Shown here: piece by piece, positions 1-7,131 of the stretch
Numbering within the stretch: the first letter of the stretch is position 1
Layout of the letters: every line of letters begins with the position of its first letter
Assembly: GCA_027451265.1 (NCBI GenBank)
Contig: DAIDJT010000001.1
Coordinates: 1-38,054, forward strand
Length of the DNA: 38,054 nucleotides
Origin: Bacteroidales bacterium
Lineage (GTDB): Bacteria > Bacteroidota > Bacteroidia > Bacteroidales > VadinHA17
Direction: 5' to 3'
The notes under the pieces: model-generated
The model's database searches: none
Seen by the model: only the letters and a program-made list of their open reading frames with translations
What the model was told of the DNA's origin: nothing
Translations under genes and position numbers: made by a program

Positions 1-670
1 AGGTGCCAGGGTCTGTCTGATCAACAACAGACTGGTCCGGACCTGAAGAGGCAAAGCTCCCGTGCCGGGTCCCAGCCAGGTCAGAGTCAGCCATGGTAAA
101 TCTGGAGAGGGGCCCCATCCAGGCAACATTGGCCGGAAGCCTGGCGCCGTGTGACAGCCTCCCTGACAGGTTTGCACTGCCGGGGTAGTCAGGTACCAGG
201 CAGAGATCATACCTCCTTATTATCATCCTGTGCATCCACGCTGCAAGGGGTTCAAGAAACCGCAGCAACGCCGGGAAGGCTATCTTCACCTGGTGAGTGA
301 CATAGACTGAAAAAATCTTCTTATGGTAAAAGCCAAACCGGTTGTCAGAGATAATCACCGAGGGGCGGAGTTCTTCGGCCAGCAGCCGCAGCTCCCTGTG
401 TTCCTTCAAACCTGAGGCAATTATGACCGGTAAACGGAGGAAGATGCTGATGTACTGAGGCAAAAGGCGTGAGTACCTGATGGTGAGGCCTGATATCTCC
501 ACCGTCGGGATACCAGGCAGCTCTCTTTCAATCATTTCCGCAAGCCGGGCATCAGCTGCGAAGATAACCTCACAGCCTCGCTGTCTCAGGGCCATCGCCA
601 GCGGTATCATCCTTCCGGCATGGCCGAATCCCCAGCTCAGTGGACTGATGAGAACCCTCGCACTGTTCAT
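1..670 (-). CDS. Glycosyltransferase, GT28/MurG-like N-terminal part (partial, cut by left edge)
   Basis: I translated this frame by hand: it stays open from the ATG at 670 to the window edge, giving 223 residues without a stop. The N-terminus carries the pattern of GT-B glycosyltransferases of the MurG/UGT type: a beta strand ending in a glycine-rich turn (RVLISPLSWGFGHAGRM, about residues 5-21), then a helix and a second strand (EVIFAADARL). A later DNRFGFY segment and a THQ motif (about residue 130) resemble the acceptor-side loops of these enzymes. The C-terminal nucleotide-sugar-binding lobe lies outside the window, so the donor and acceptor cannot be inferred. It starts 4 bases after the radical SAM gene stops and is probably co-transcribed with it. 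No signal peptide is visible; a cytoplasmic or membrane-associated enzyme is expected. Confidence 0.7.
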   Translation of the reverse strand, partial: MNSARVLISPLSWGFGHAGRMIPLAMALRQRGCEVIFAADARLAEMIERELPGIPTVEISGLTIRYSRLLPQYISIFLRLPVIIASGLKEHRELRLLAEELRPSVIISDNRFGFYHKKIFSVYVTHQVKIAFPALLRFLEPLAAWMHRMIIRRYDLCLVPDYPGSANLSGRLSHGARLPANVAWMGPLSRFTMADSDLAGTRHGSFASSGPDQSVVDQTDPGT

Positions 671-674
671 GGCT

Positions 675-1457
675 TTAACCAGAAACAGAGGTAGCAATAC
701 CCAGTTCGTTGACCCTTTGCGCGATGGCATTGAGTTCGTTCACCGGCACTTTCCTCAGATTATTGCCCAGAGGGGTATCACGGTGAATTGTATAAATCAT
801 AACCTGCTGCGGTCTTAGCCTGGCTATGGCGTCAAGCCATGCAGTGATCTCATCCTCTGTTGTGTTGTCAACAGGCCGGCCGTCGCATTTGCCCCTTACA
901 AACAGTGTCTGGATGATGAACCTTCCGTTGAAGTCCTTTATGTGCTCTTCAAATCCGGCGAGGCTGGTTTTGACATTTGGCTGGTTCAGCCTGATGACGG
1001 TTTCAGGCAGGGCCGAATCAAGCTTAAGCATATTCTGGTCGACCTTTTTCAGTGCTTCGCGAACGCTTTTCCGGTGAAGCATGGAGCCGTTGGATAGCAC
1101 TGACACCCTTGCCGACGGGAAGAACTCATTGCGCAGTGCGATGGAGTCGTCTATTATCCCGGCGAAGTCGGGATGGAGTGTAGGTTCGCCGTTGCCGGCA
1201 TAGGTGATGACATCAGGGGCCTGGCCACGGGCTTTCATTTCGGAAAGTTTCTGTCTGAGGGCGTCATACACTTCCGGGCGTGACGGAAGCTTCTCTCCGG
1301 GCCCCGGTTTGCCGGGGGTCCATCCACATTCGCAATAGATGCAGTTGAAGGAGCATACCTTGCGGGTGACGGGAAGGAGGTTGATCCCGAGTGAGACGCC
1401 CAGCCTGCGGCTCTTAACCGGGCCGAACACTATGCTGTCAAAAAGAAATGTCGGCAT
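675..1457 (-). CDS. Radical SAM protein (COG0731-like Fe-S oxidoreductase)
   Basis: A 260-residue protein with the radical SAM cluster motif CxxxCxxC at Cys35, Cys39 and Cys42 (CSFNCIYC), preceded by a stretch typical of the COG0731 group (FGPVKSRRLGVSLGINLLP). The cysteines should bind a [4Fe-4S] cluster that cleaves S-adenosylmethionine. A glycine-rich strand (YAGNGEPTLHP, about residues 105-115) matches the SAM-contacting GGEP motif. No SPASM or other accessory cluster domain is evident, so the substrate is unknown. The start ATG lies about 20 bases from a good -7 box (1483-1490), which suggests that this gene and the following glycosyltransferase are transcribed on their own and not from the rbfA operon. 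The superfamily is clear; the specific reaction cannot be read from the sequence. Confidence 0.85.
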   Translation of the reverse strand: MPTFLFDSIVFGPVKSRRLGVSLGINLLPVTRKVCSFNCIYCECGWTPGKPGPGEKLPSRPEVYDALRQKLSEMKARGQAPDVITYAGNGEPTLHPDFAGIIDDSIALRNEFFPSARVSVLSNGSMLHRKSVREALKKVDQNMLKLDSALPETVIRLNQPNVKTSLAGFEEHIKDFNGRFIIQTLFVRGKCDGRPVDNTTEDEITAWLDAIARLRPQQVMIYTIHRDTPLGNNLRKVPVNELNAIAQRVNELGIATSVSG

Positions 1458-1482
1458 TAAGCTAAAGAATTGATCAAGGCTA

Positions 1483-1490
1483 CAAATTTA
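1483..1490 (-). promoter_or_regulatory. Bacteroidota -7 box for the radical SAM gene
   Basis: On the minus strand this reads TAAATTTG, an exact match to the Bacteroidota sigma -7 consensus TAnnTTTG, 25 bases upstream of the ATG. I see no clear -33 TTTG at the usual distance. Confidence 0.5.
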
Positions 1491-1517
1491 CGATAATCTG
1501 TTCACCCTGCTCCTGCG

Positions 1518-1661
1518 GATGAGGATATGCCTGTCATATCCTTCTCTATTTCCAGACGCACCTGGGATGAGGATATGCCTGTCAGATCCTCATCCATTGC
1601 CAGACGCCTGGCGGAGGGCCATATGCCTGTCATACCAGCCTTCTTATCCGACTCGCCGGCA
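1518..1661. repeat. 48-bp tandem repeat, about three units, each with a hairpin
   Basis: Units start at 1518, 1566 and 1614. The first two share GATGAGGATATGCCTGTCA and, further on, CCAGACGC; the third is more diverged but keeps CATATGCCTGTCATA in register. Unit 1 contains a perfect hairpin, GGATATG (1523-1529), loop CCTGT, CATATCC (1535-1541). Unit 2 has the same hairpin with one mismatch (1571-1589). Unit 3 overlaps the last codons and the stop of the amidohydrolase gene, so the array looks like a duplication of that gene's 3' end. A terminator or RNA-stabilising role is possible but not shown. Confidence 0.75.
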
Positions 1662-2739
1662 GGAGGCGCATGTTCTGCAGGTCAAAGGGCTCCACCAGCA
1701 GCAGCCCCGGGCGCTTGCCCGGTTCAACAGACCCGAGGATGTCATCACATCCCAGTGCCCGTGCCCCGTTGATGGTGCCCCACCGTATAATTTCCCCGGC
1801 AGTGATTTCCGGGGCTGCCTCCTGCAGAAGCCGCAGAGCGGTGATCATGCTGAGATGGTCCGATGATGCAAGGCTGTCAGTGCCCACCACAATCCTGTCC
1901 GTCACCTGTCTCAGCATGGAAACGGGAGGCATTTTTCCCGAGATGTGTATGTTTGATGAGGGGCACAGGCAAAACCATGTGTTGCCGGCAGAAGCCAGCA
2001 TGGCTGCTTCGCCGGCCGTTATGACCATATTGTGGACCAGCAGCAGTTGTGAGGTGATGCGGGAAAGCTCCATGGCAGCTTCTGCGTGGCCCTGTGCCAT
2101 TTTACGCTCGTCATCCGACTCCAGGAAATGAATTGAGATGACTGATCCCGGGGTAATATGCTCCCTGACCAGGTGTGAGAGAGGCCCGGAGAGTGAGTAA
2201 AGGGAGTGGGGCGTCACCTGTACCGGCAGTCCGCGAAGTTGCATCTCCTCACACACGCTGAGGGCATCTTTCATGCGTGTTTCAGCCACAAGCGGGTCAA
2301 GGCCGAAGACCTCAGCAAAGGTAAAGTAAAGTATAGGGCTTTTCTGTTTTACGCTGCCGGTAAGAGGGCTGTTTGATATATCACCGCAGGCCATAACCCC
2401 TTCCGACTGCATCTCCATGTCGGCACTGAAGGCTGCAGCCATTATCTCACCCGGGGTTGCGCCGCGTCTTTCGCGGACTGATGCAATAAACCCGTTCAGT
2501 CCGCCTCCGGGCGGAATCAGTCCGCGCATGTGTGACAGCTCCAGGTGAGCATGGCAGTTGACAAAACCAGGGATGATGATGCCGTTGTAAAACTCCGTTC
2601 CGGCGCTCTCGGTGAGCATGCCGCCGGTGTCATCAACGCCGGTCACCGTGCCATCGTCAGCGAGGGTGACCACGCCTCTCTTAAGGGGTTTTCCGGCAGA
2701 GGTGAACAGGTATTGGGCTGATATCTTTCTCACTGTCAC
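1630..2739 (-). CDS. Amidohydrolase, TrzA/AtzA-type aminohydrolase (possibly aminofutalosine/SAH deaminase-like)
   Basis: This 369-residue protein has the metal-dependent amidohydrolase fold. It shows the first metal site HxH at His63/His65 (NCHAHLELSH), an SAH/aminofutalosine-deaminase-like PHSLYSLS stretch (His178), the metal and acid pair His204/Glu207 (IHFLES), His236 (LLVHN) and the metal Asp288 (VGTDS). All expected ligands are present, so it should be an active hydrolase or deaminase of a ring amine. The substrate is uncertain; the HxH plus HxxE pattern is what aminofutalosine and S-adenosylhomocysteine deaminases show. The start overlaps the DUF4296 stop by four bases, making it the last gene of the rbfA operon. 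Its 3' end runs into a 48-bp tandem repeat whose third unit supplies the stop codon. Confidence 0.8.
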   Translation of the reverse strand: MTVRKISAQYLFTSAGKPLKRGVVTLADDGTVTGVDDTGGMLTESAGTEFYNGIIIPGFVNCHAHLELSHMRGLIPPGGGLNGFIASVRERRGATPGEIMAAAFSADMEMQSEGVMACGDISNSPLTGSVKQKSPILYFTFAEVFGLDPLVAETRMKDALSVCEEMQLRGLPVQVTPHSLYSLSGPLSHLVREHITPGSVISIHFLESDDERKMAQGHAEAAMELSRITSQLLLVHNMVITAGEAAMLASAGNTWFCLCPSSNIHISGKMPPVSMLRQVTDRIVVGTDSLASSDHLSMITALRLLQEAAPEITAGEIIRWGTINGARALGCDDILGSVEPGKRPGLLLVEPFDLQNMRLLPASRIRRLV

Positions 2740-3518
2740 TTCACTGGGATGTCCTCAGCATGCACTATCCTGATATTTGCAATGCGGGCATGTTTTTCCC
2801 ACTTGCCCGGCTGGTTGTCATGATTCAGCAGCCAGCCGCGCAGGCGTGCACCGGGTATACTGTCAATTGCCTTGCTTATCTGCACATTGCGGAACATTCC
2901 GTCTTTCTCCAGGAATACCTCCTGCCAGTAATCGCGCTTTTCCTCCCCTGTGCTGTCACGGTAACTGAAGTAGGCCGTTACGCGTGGGTTAAGACTCTTG
3001 TCGTCTTCGAAGACCCGTATATCAGCTTTAAGGATATATTCACCCGGCCTGTCAGCCGGGATATCAAACCAGACGGGGTCACGGGTGAAGTCTTCCGGCA
3101 TGCGGTAGTCAGGCTTGCCTGTCCAGAGGTTTCTTTCTGAGGGCGTTGCCGGATTCTGTTCAGTCATCACCTCCGTTTCCATTTCAAGGAGGTTTCCGGT
3201 CACCTTATCATATATCTTCGACAGTTTCCTGGGTCTGCCGGTAAAGTAGTACTTCATCGTGGCCTCAAACTGTTCGTAGGTGTAACCATGGCTCTCAATT
3301 ACATCCGCATAGTTCAGCATGGAGTCGCGCTGCGCCCAGGTGTCCCTCAGCGTAAAGAGATCCATCATGCCTGCGGTGAGATAGGTGTCAGTGAGTATTT
3401 CAGCAAGCTTGTCTTCAGGTATCAGCATTTTCCGTGAAGGCTTTTCGTTTTCCTGGTCTCCGCATGATACAGTCAGCAGAAGGGCGGCCAGGAGACAGAT
3501 GACGGTTCCGGTCCTCAT
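2736..3518 (-). CDS. DUF4296 domain lipoprotein
   Basis: A 260-residue predicted lipoprotein. A signal peptide ends in the lipobox LTVSC (Cys19), so it should be acylated and exported. Residues about 30-115 match the DUF4296 pattern known from Bacteroidota: a KMLIPEDKLAEIL start, a tyrosine/phenylalanine-rich middle (YTYEQFEATMKYYF) and a KIYDKVTGNLLEME helix. The remaining C-terminal part (about 135-260) looks like a beta-rich domain I do not recognise, longer than in minimal DUF4296 proteins. The function of the family is unknown. It overlaps the permease gene upstream and the amidohydrolase downstream by four bases each, implying translational coupling. Association with the neighbouring LolC/E-type permease is an inference from position only. 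Confidence 0.8.
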   Translation of the reverse strand: MRTGTVICLLAALLLTVSCGDQENEKPSRKMLIPEDKLAEILTDTYLTAGMMDLFTLRDTWAQRDSMLNYADVIESHGYTYEQFEATMKYYFTGRPRKLSKIYDKVTGNLLEMETEVMTEQNPATPSERNLWTGKPDYRMPEDFTRDPVWFDIPADRPGEYILKADIRVFEDDKSLNPRVTAYFSYRDSTGEEKRDYWQEVFLEKDGMFRNVQISKAIDSIPGARLRGWLLNHDNQPGKWEKHARIANIRIVHAEDIPVK

Positions 3519-4750
3519 TTGTTTACTTTTTCATTATCCTTCAGTTGCCTGCGTGAGAGATAGTGCACCGGGTACCAGGCAGCAGCGTAGCCTATGGCAA
3601 GCACCGTTGCAGCCACCATGAAGAAGTCAGCAAGGTTCATCCTCACGGGATAGGCGTCGATAAGCAGCGAGTCGCCGGCCAGCTTGACAATACCGAAATG
3701 CTGCTGTGCAGCGCACAGGATGAATCCCAGCAGCAGGCCCAGCAGTGTGCCGATGAAGGAGATCATCCACCCCTCATAGATGAATATCCTCTTGATGAGT
3801 CGTTTATCGGCACCCAGACTTCGCAGGATGCTGATATCCCTCTCTTTTTCGATGATGAGCATTGTCAGTGACCCGATGATATTGAACGAAGCAATTACAA
3901 GGATGAATGAGAGGATGACGAAGATAGCCAGACGTTCGGCCTTCATCACCTTGTAAAAAATCTCCTGCTGTTCGTACCGGTTCTGCACCAGGAAGCCGTC
4001 ACCCATCGCTTCCCTGATGGCCTTCTGTGCCTTTTTCTCATCAGCGCCGGGCTTCAGCCTTACCTCGATGGCGCTTACTTCTTCGGTGTAGCCGAGAAGT
4101 TCCCTGGCAAAATCGATCGGGAGGAAAACATACTTAGAGTCAAATTCCTGCTCAACCGCAAAGATGCCGGAAAGGAAAATATATTTCCTGGTGAACTCAT
4201 TGTCAGGCATTGCCCTGATCTTTGCCTTCCGGTCAGGGATGTAAATTGCAAGCGGTGAAACGAAGTTCAGCCTCATTCCAAGGTAATTGGCCACGCCGAG
4301 CCCGGCCACGGCATAGGGTCTGCCGTTTTCGCCCTGCAGGATGAAATCACCGTCCCACATAGCGGTATCAAGGTCAGAGACTTCAGCGTAGTTGAGTGAG
4401 ACTCCTTTTACGGTGGCTATATATTGCTGTTCCTCGTAGCGAAGGAGGGCATTTTCCTCCAGCGACAGTGCAAAGACTTCAACGCCGCCGGCTGCTGCCA
4501 GCCGTTGCAGTTTCAGGCTGTCAGGAGTGAACACCTTCCCGGTAACGGGTGTGATCTTCACCTGTGGGTCAGAGGTGCTGAATATGCTCCTGACCATCTC
4601 CTCGAGGCCGTTGAAGACCGAGAGTATAGTGATGAGGGCCATTGTGCCAACTGTCACTCCGGCCACAGATATGGCGGATATCACATTGATGGCGTTACGC
4701 GATTTTTTCGCGAAGAGATATCTCTTTGCTATATAGAGTGACAGCTTCAT
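3515..4750 (-). CDS. FtsX-like ABC transporter permease, LolC/LolE family
   Basis: A 411-residue inner-membrane permease. The N-terminus (MKLSLYIAKRYLFAKKSRNA, then an INVIS segment) is the hallmark of LolC/LolE-type lipoprotein-release permeases. One transmembrane helix follows (about residues 20-45), then a large periplasmic MacB-type domain (about 50-270), then three C-terminal helices containing the FtsX core (FNIIGSLTMLIIEKERDI, then SLGAD and IFIYEGW). I chose the ATG at 4750 because it begins the conserved N-terminus and overlaps the methyltransferase stop by four bases; an in-frame start at 4927 would add 59 residues with no family match that lie inside the upstream gene. The partner ATPase (LolD-like) is not in the window. 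The expected role is extraction of outer-membrane lipoproteins from the inner membrane. Confidence 0.87.
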   Translation of the reverse strand: MKLSLYIAKRYLFAKKSRNAINVISAISVAGVTVGTMALITILSVFNGLEEMVRSIFSTSDPQVKITPVTGKVFTPDSLKLQRLAAAGGVEVFALSLEENALLRYEEQQYIATVKGVSLNYAEVSDLDTAMWDGDFILQGENGRPYAVAGLGVANYLGMRLNFVSPLAIYIPDRKAKIRAMPDNEFTRKYIFLSGIFAVEQEFDSKYVFLPIDFARELLGYTEEVSAIEVRLKPGADEKKAQKAIREAMGDGFLVQNRYEQQEIFYKVMKAERLAIFVILSFILVIASFNIIGSLTMLIIEKERDISILRSLGADKRLIKRIFIYEGWMISFIGTLLGLLLGFILCAAQQHFGIVKLAGDSLLIDAYPVRMNLADFFMVAATVLAIGYAAAWYPVHYLSRRQLKDNEKVNK

Positions 4751-5562
4751 TTGCTCTTGCGGGCAATTACCAGCAATCCGGTTCCCTTTACATGCTTCCC
4801 GTTCAGGTCGGCACAGTTGAGTGCCAGCACGAAAGGCATTACGGCAAGATAGTAGAAAGGCAGGAGAATAAAGAAGAGTTTTGTCGCTGACAGCATGATG
4901 ACAGGGTATTTCATTGAAAGCCGCCATGCCAGGCTGCCCGGGTTTCCATAGGTGTATGAAACGTTAATCTCATCATACCCTGCCGTCCGCAGCTTACCGG
5001 TTATATCCTCCAGGCTGTAACCGTCGCGCACATGCTCGCCGATAAATGATTTGTCTCCGTCGGAATGAACATCTGAACCGCCCTGGTCGGATGGCGTTGA
5101 GATGACAAGATATCCGCCTTCTGCCGTCATCTTCAGGAAATTGGAGAAGACGGTCCGGTCTTCGGCAATATGTTCCATCACATCAACGCAGAGGATGAGG
5201 TCATAGCTGTTCCCGCCATTCCATGTCACAAGGTCAGCTTCAACGGCCTGAACACTCTCTGAAATTCCTGTCGTGCTGAAAAAGGTGTTACAGTCAGCCA
5301 CCTGTTCTCTCTTTATGTCAGCGGCGGTGATTTTCCAGGAGGGGAAATGCGAGGCCATCCACCACGAGTATTGTCCGAAGCCCATGCCGGCATCAAGGAT
5401 CATTGCCTGGTGCGGCAGTGAAGGCCCCAGGTTTCTCAGGGCCCGCCTGACGTGCCATGAACGGAGGAGCAGGATGTCAAGCAGCCGGTAAAAGAGCTTC
5501 CGCAGAAGTGGATGACGGTTGAAAACCTTCCCCAGGAGCTCCTTGATGGGGTCATAGTGCAT
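4747..5562 (-). CDS. Class I SAM-dependent methyltransferase
   Basis: A 271-residue protein with the Rossmann-type methyltransferase core. Motif I is LDAGMGFGQYS (about residues 56-66), followed by an acidic strand end (AADI) and the post-strand-4 motif DLILCVDVMEHI (about 121-132). A C-terminal hydrophobic segment (about residues 220-250: VIMLSATKLFFILLPFYYLA and on) suggests membrane association, unusual for small soluble methyltransferases. The substrate is unknown; the hydrophobic tail would suit a lipid, quinone or sugar acceptor, but that is inference. It sits 5 bases after rbfA and overlaps the next gene (permease) by four bases, so it belongs to the same transcription unit. Confidence 0.83.
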   Translation of the reverse strand: MHYDPIKELLGKVFNRHPLLRKLFYRLLDILLLRSWHVRRALRNLGPSLPHQAMILDAGMGFGQYSWWMASHFPSWKITAADIKREQVADCNTFFSTTGISESVQAVEADLVTWNGGNSYDLILCVDVMEHIAEDRTVFSNFLKMTAEGGYLVISTPSDQGGSDVHSDGDKSFIGEHVRDGYSLEDITGKLRTAGYDEINVSYTYGNPGSLAWRLSMKYPVIMLSATKLFFILLPFYYLAVMPFVLALNCADLNGKHVKGTGLLVIARKSK

Positions 5563-5567
5563 CGGGC

Positions 5568-5906
5568 TTATTCCTTGAGCAGTTTGGAAATATTGTCAAT
5601 GTAGTCGTTGCTGTCATCAATGAAGAAGGCAATCTCCGGGACGATGCGAAGCTGGTTGCGTATCTTCTGCCCGAGCTCATAACGCAGCCTGGGCACGCTG
5701 TTGCGGAGGAGGTCAAGGGTTGAGGCAGATCCTTCTGAAGGGAAGACACTGATCCATGTCTTCGCCAGCGACAGGTCAGGACTGACCCGGACAGTGGTCA
5801 CTGAAATCATTTTCCCGGGAGCCAGTTCGGCTCCGTGATGCATGATAATCTCAGCAAGCTCCTTCTGTACCAGCCGTGCAACTTTCTTCTGCCGTGTCGA
5901 TTCCAT
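5568..5906 (-). CDS. rbfA: Ribosome-binding factor A (30S maturation)
   Basis: RbfA binds the 30S subunit and helps 16S rRNA 5'-end processing. This 112-residue product begins with the typical ESTRQKKVARLVQKELAEII and contains the KH-like fold segments VTTVRVSPDLSLAKTWISVFP and LRYELGQKIRNQLRIVPEIAFFIDDS. The length fits the family (about 110-130). I chose the ATG at 5906: the longer frame starts at a TTG (5927) that lies inside the predicted -7 box at 5925-5932 and so would not be transcribed. It is the first gene of a five-gene minus-strand operon running to 1630. Confidence 0.93.
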   Translation of the reverse strand: MESTRQKKVARLVQKELAEIIMHHGAELAPGKMISVTTVRVSPDLSLAKTWISVFPSEGSASTLDLLRNSVPRLRYELGQKIRNQLRIVPEIAFFIDDSNDYIDNISKLLKE

Positions 5907-5924
5907 TGTGGATGATTTACGCGG

Positions 5925-5932
5925 CAAAAATA
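5925..5932 (-). promoter_or_regulatory. -7 box of the rbfA operon
   Basis: The minus strand reads TATTTTTG, an exact TAnnTTTG match, 19-26 bases upstream of the rbfA ATG at 5906. This excludes the alternative upstream TTG start. No clear -33 element is visible. Confidence 0.5.
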
Positions 5933-5953
5933 CGAAATAAGTTGGGAGTTTTC

Positions 5954-5988
5954 GGTTATAGGTTATTGGTTATCGGTCATAGGTCACT
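5954..5988. repeat. 7-bp tandem repeat (GGTTATN), five units
   Basis: Five heptamers in register: GGTTATA, GGTTATT, GGTTATC, GGTCATA, GGTCACT. They lie between the divergent promoters of rbfA and trpS. A related heptamer array occurs at 29783-29830. The function is unknown. Confidence 0.75.
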
Positions 5989-6025
5989 TTAGCCCGCGTT
6001 AGTCACTTTAGTCGCTCAGAATAAC

Positions 6026-6033
6026 TATTTTTG
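6026..6033 (+). promoter_or_regulatory. -7 box of trpS
   Basis: TATTTTTG matches TAnnTTTG exactly and lies 20 bases before the trpS ATG at 6054, giving a very short leader. No convincing -33 TTTG is seen at the usual spacing. Confidence 0.5.
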
Positions 6034-6053
6034 CAACTGCTAATATTTTATTG

Positions 6054-7043
6054 ATGGATACAGTAGTAAGCGGCATAAGGTCTACGGGCAATCTTCACCT
6101 TGGAAACTATTTCGGTGCACTGAGGAATTTTCTCAGGATGCAGGATGAGAATAACTGTTATTTTTTTGTGGCAGACTATCACTCACTTACAACACACCCC
6201 CATCCTGATGACATTCACGGCAACATCAGGCAGGTGCTGGCTGAATATCTTGCCGCAGGCATTGACCCTGAAAAGGCGACGGTCTATGTGCAGAGCGATG
6301 TGCCCGAAGTGACAGAACTCTACTTGCTGCTGAACATGATTTCATATGTCGGTGAGCTGGAGCGGACTGCCTCATTCAAGGAAAAGATACGCAAGCATCC
6401 TGACAACATCAACGCAGGACTGCTGACATATCCGGTGCTGATGGCTGCCGACATCATCATTCACCGGGCGCACAAGGTACCGGTGGGAAAAGACCAGGAG
6501 CAACACCTTGAGATGACGCGCCGGTTTGCCCGCCGCTTCAACACAATGTACGGGATTGAATATTTCCCGGAACCTGATGCCTACAACTTCGGGAAACAGC
6601 TTATAAAGATCCCCGGTCTTGACGGAACGGGCAAAATGGGCAAGAGCGAGGGCAATGGCATCTTCCTTGCTGATACGCCTGCCGAGATACGCAAGAAGGT
6701 AATGAAGGCTGTTACCGATACCGGCCCCGGGAAACCGGGCGAAAAACCGTCAGAGCCGGTAAAAAACCTTTTTACAATAATGGAAGTGGTGTCAGAACCG
6801 TCAACGCTTGAATATTTCCGGGAGCAGCACGCCACCTGCCAGATAAGGTATGGTGACCTGAAGAAGCAGCTTGCCGAGGACATCATCAAGGTCACTGATC
6901 CGATCAGGATGCGCATCAATGAGATACTTGATGATCCGGACTATCTCGGAAAGGTTGTTGCCGCAGGTGCAGAGAAGGCCAGGGCCAGTGCTTCCAAAAC
7001 CATCCGCGAGGTACGGGAGATTATTGGTTACAGGCCTTTCTGA
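6054..7043 (+). CDS. trpS: Tryptophan--tRNA ligase
   Basis: A 329-residue class I aminoacyl-tRNA synthetase that charges tRNA-Trp in the cytoplasm. The nucleotide-binding motif equivalent to HIGH is GNLHLGNY (residues 12-19), and the KMSKS-like loop is KMGKS (194-198), here with Gly for the central Ser. Further family stretches are FFVADYHSLTTH, VQSDVPEVTEL and the tryptophan/AMP-site segment TYPVLMAADIIIH followed by VPVGKDQEQH. The length is normal for bacterial TrpS. An in-frame TTG at 6051 precedes the ATG, but the ATG at 6054 is preferred. It is transcribed alone from its own promoter, divergent from rbfA and convergent with the GNAT-like gene. No T-box or other leader structure fits in the roughly 14-20 base leader. 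Confidence 0.95.
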   Translation: MDTVVSGIRSTGNLHLGNYFGALRNFLRMQDENNCYFFVADYHSLTTHPHPDDIHGNIRQVLAEYLAAGIDPEKATVYVQSDVPEVTELYLLLNMISYVGELERTASFKEKIRKHPDNINAGLLTYPVLMAADIIIHRAHKVPVGKDQEQHLEMTRRFARRFNTMYGIEYFPEPDAYNFGKQLIKIPGLDGTGKMGKSEGNGIFLADTPAEIRKKVMKAVTDTGPGKPGEKPSEPVKNLFTIMEVVSEPSTLEYFREQHATCQIRYGDLKKQLAEDIIKVTDPIRMRINEILDDPDYLGKVVAAGAEKARASASKTIREVREIIGYRPF

Positions 7044-7131
7044 GGATTACATCATGGCCAGCCTGGCCGGAAATACCTCCTATCAATCAGCCCGCCGGGA
7101 AAAAGATCTGCAACAGGCAATTGCCGGAGCC

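Noticed and set aside
1519..1866. 115-codon plus-strand frame with 16-residue repeats
   Set aside because: It arises because the 48-bp DNA repeat is a multiple of three, then continues antisense into the amidohydrolase; no start signal supports translation.
4751..4927. 59-residue N-terminal extension of the LolC/E-type permease
   Set aside because: The extension lies inside the methyltransferase gene and does not fit the family, whose N-terminus begins MKLSLYIAKRYL.
7044..7131. Possible terminator GGCCAGCCTGGCC between trpS and the GNAT-like gene
   Set aside because: The inverted repeat is short with an impractically small loop and no T-tract follows.
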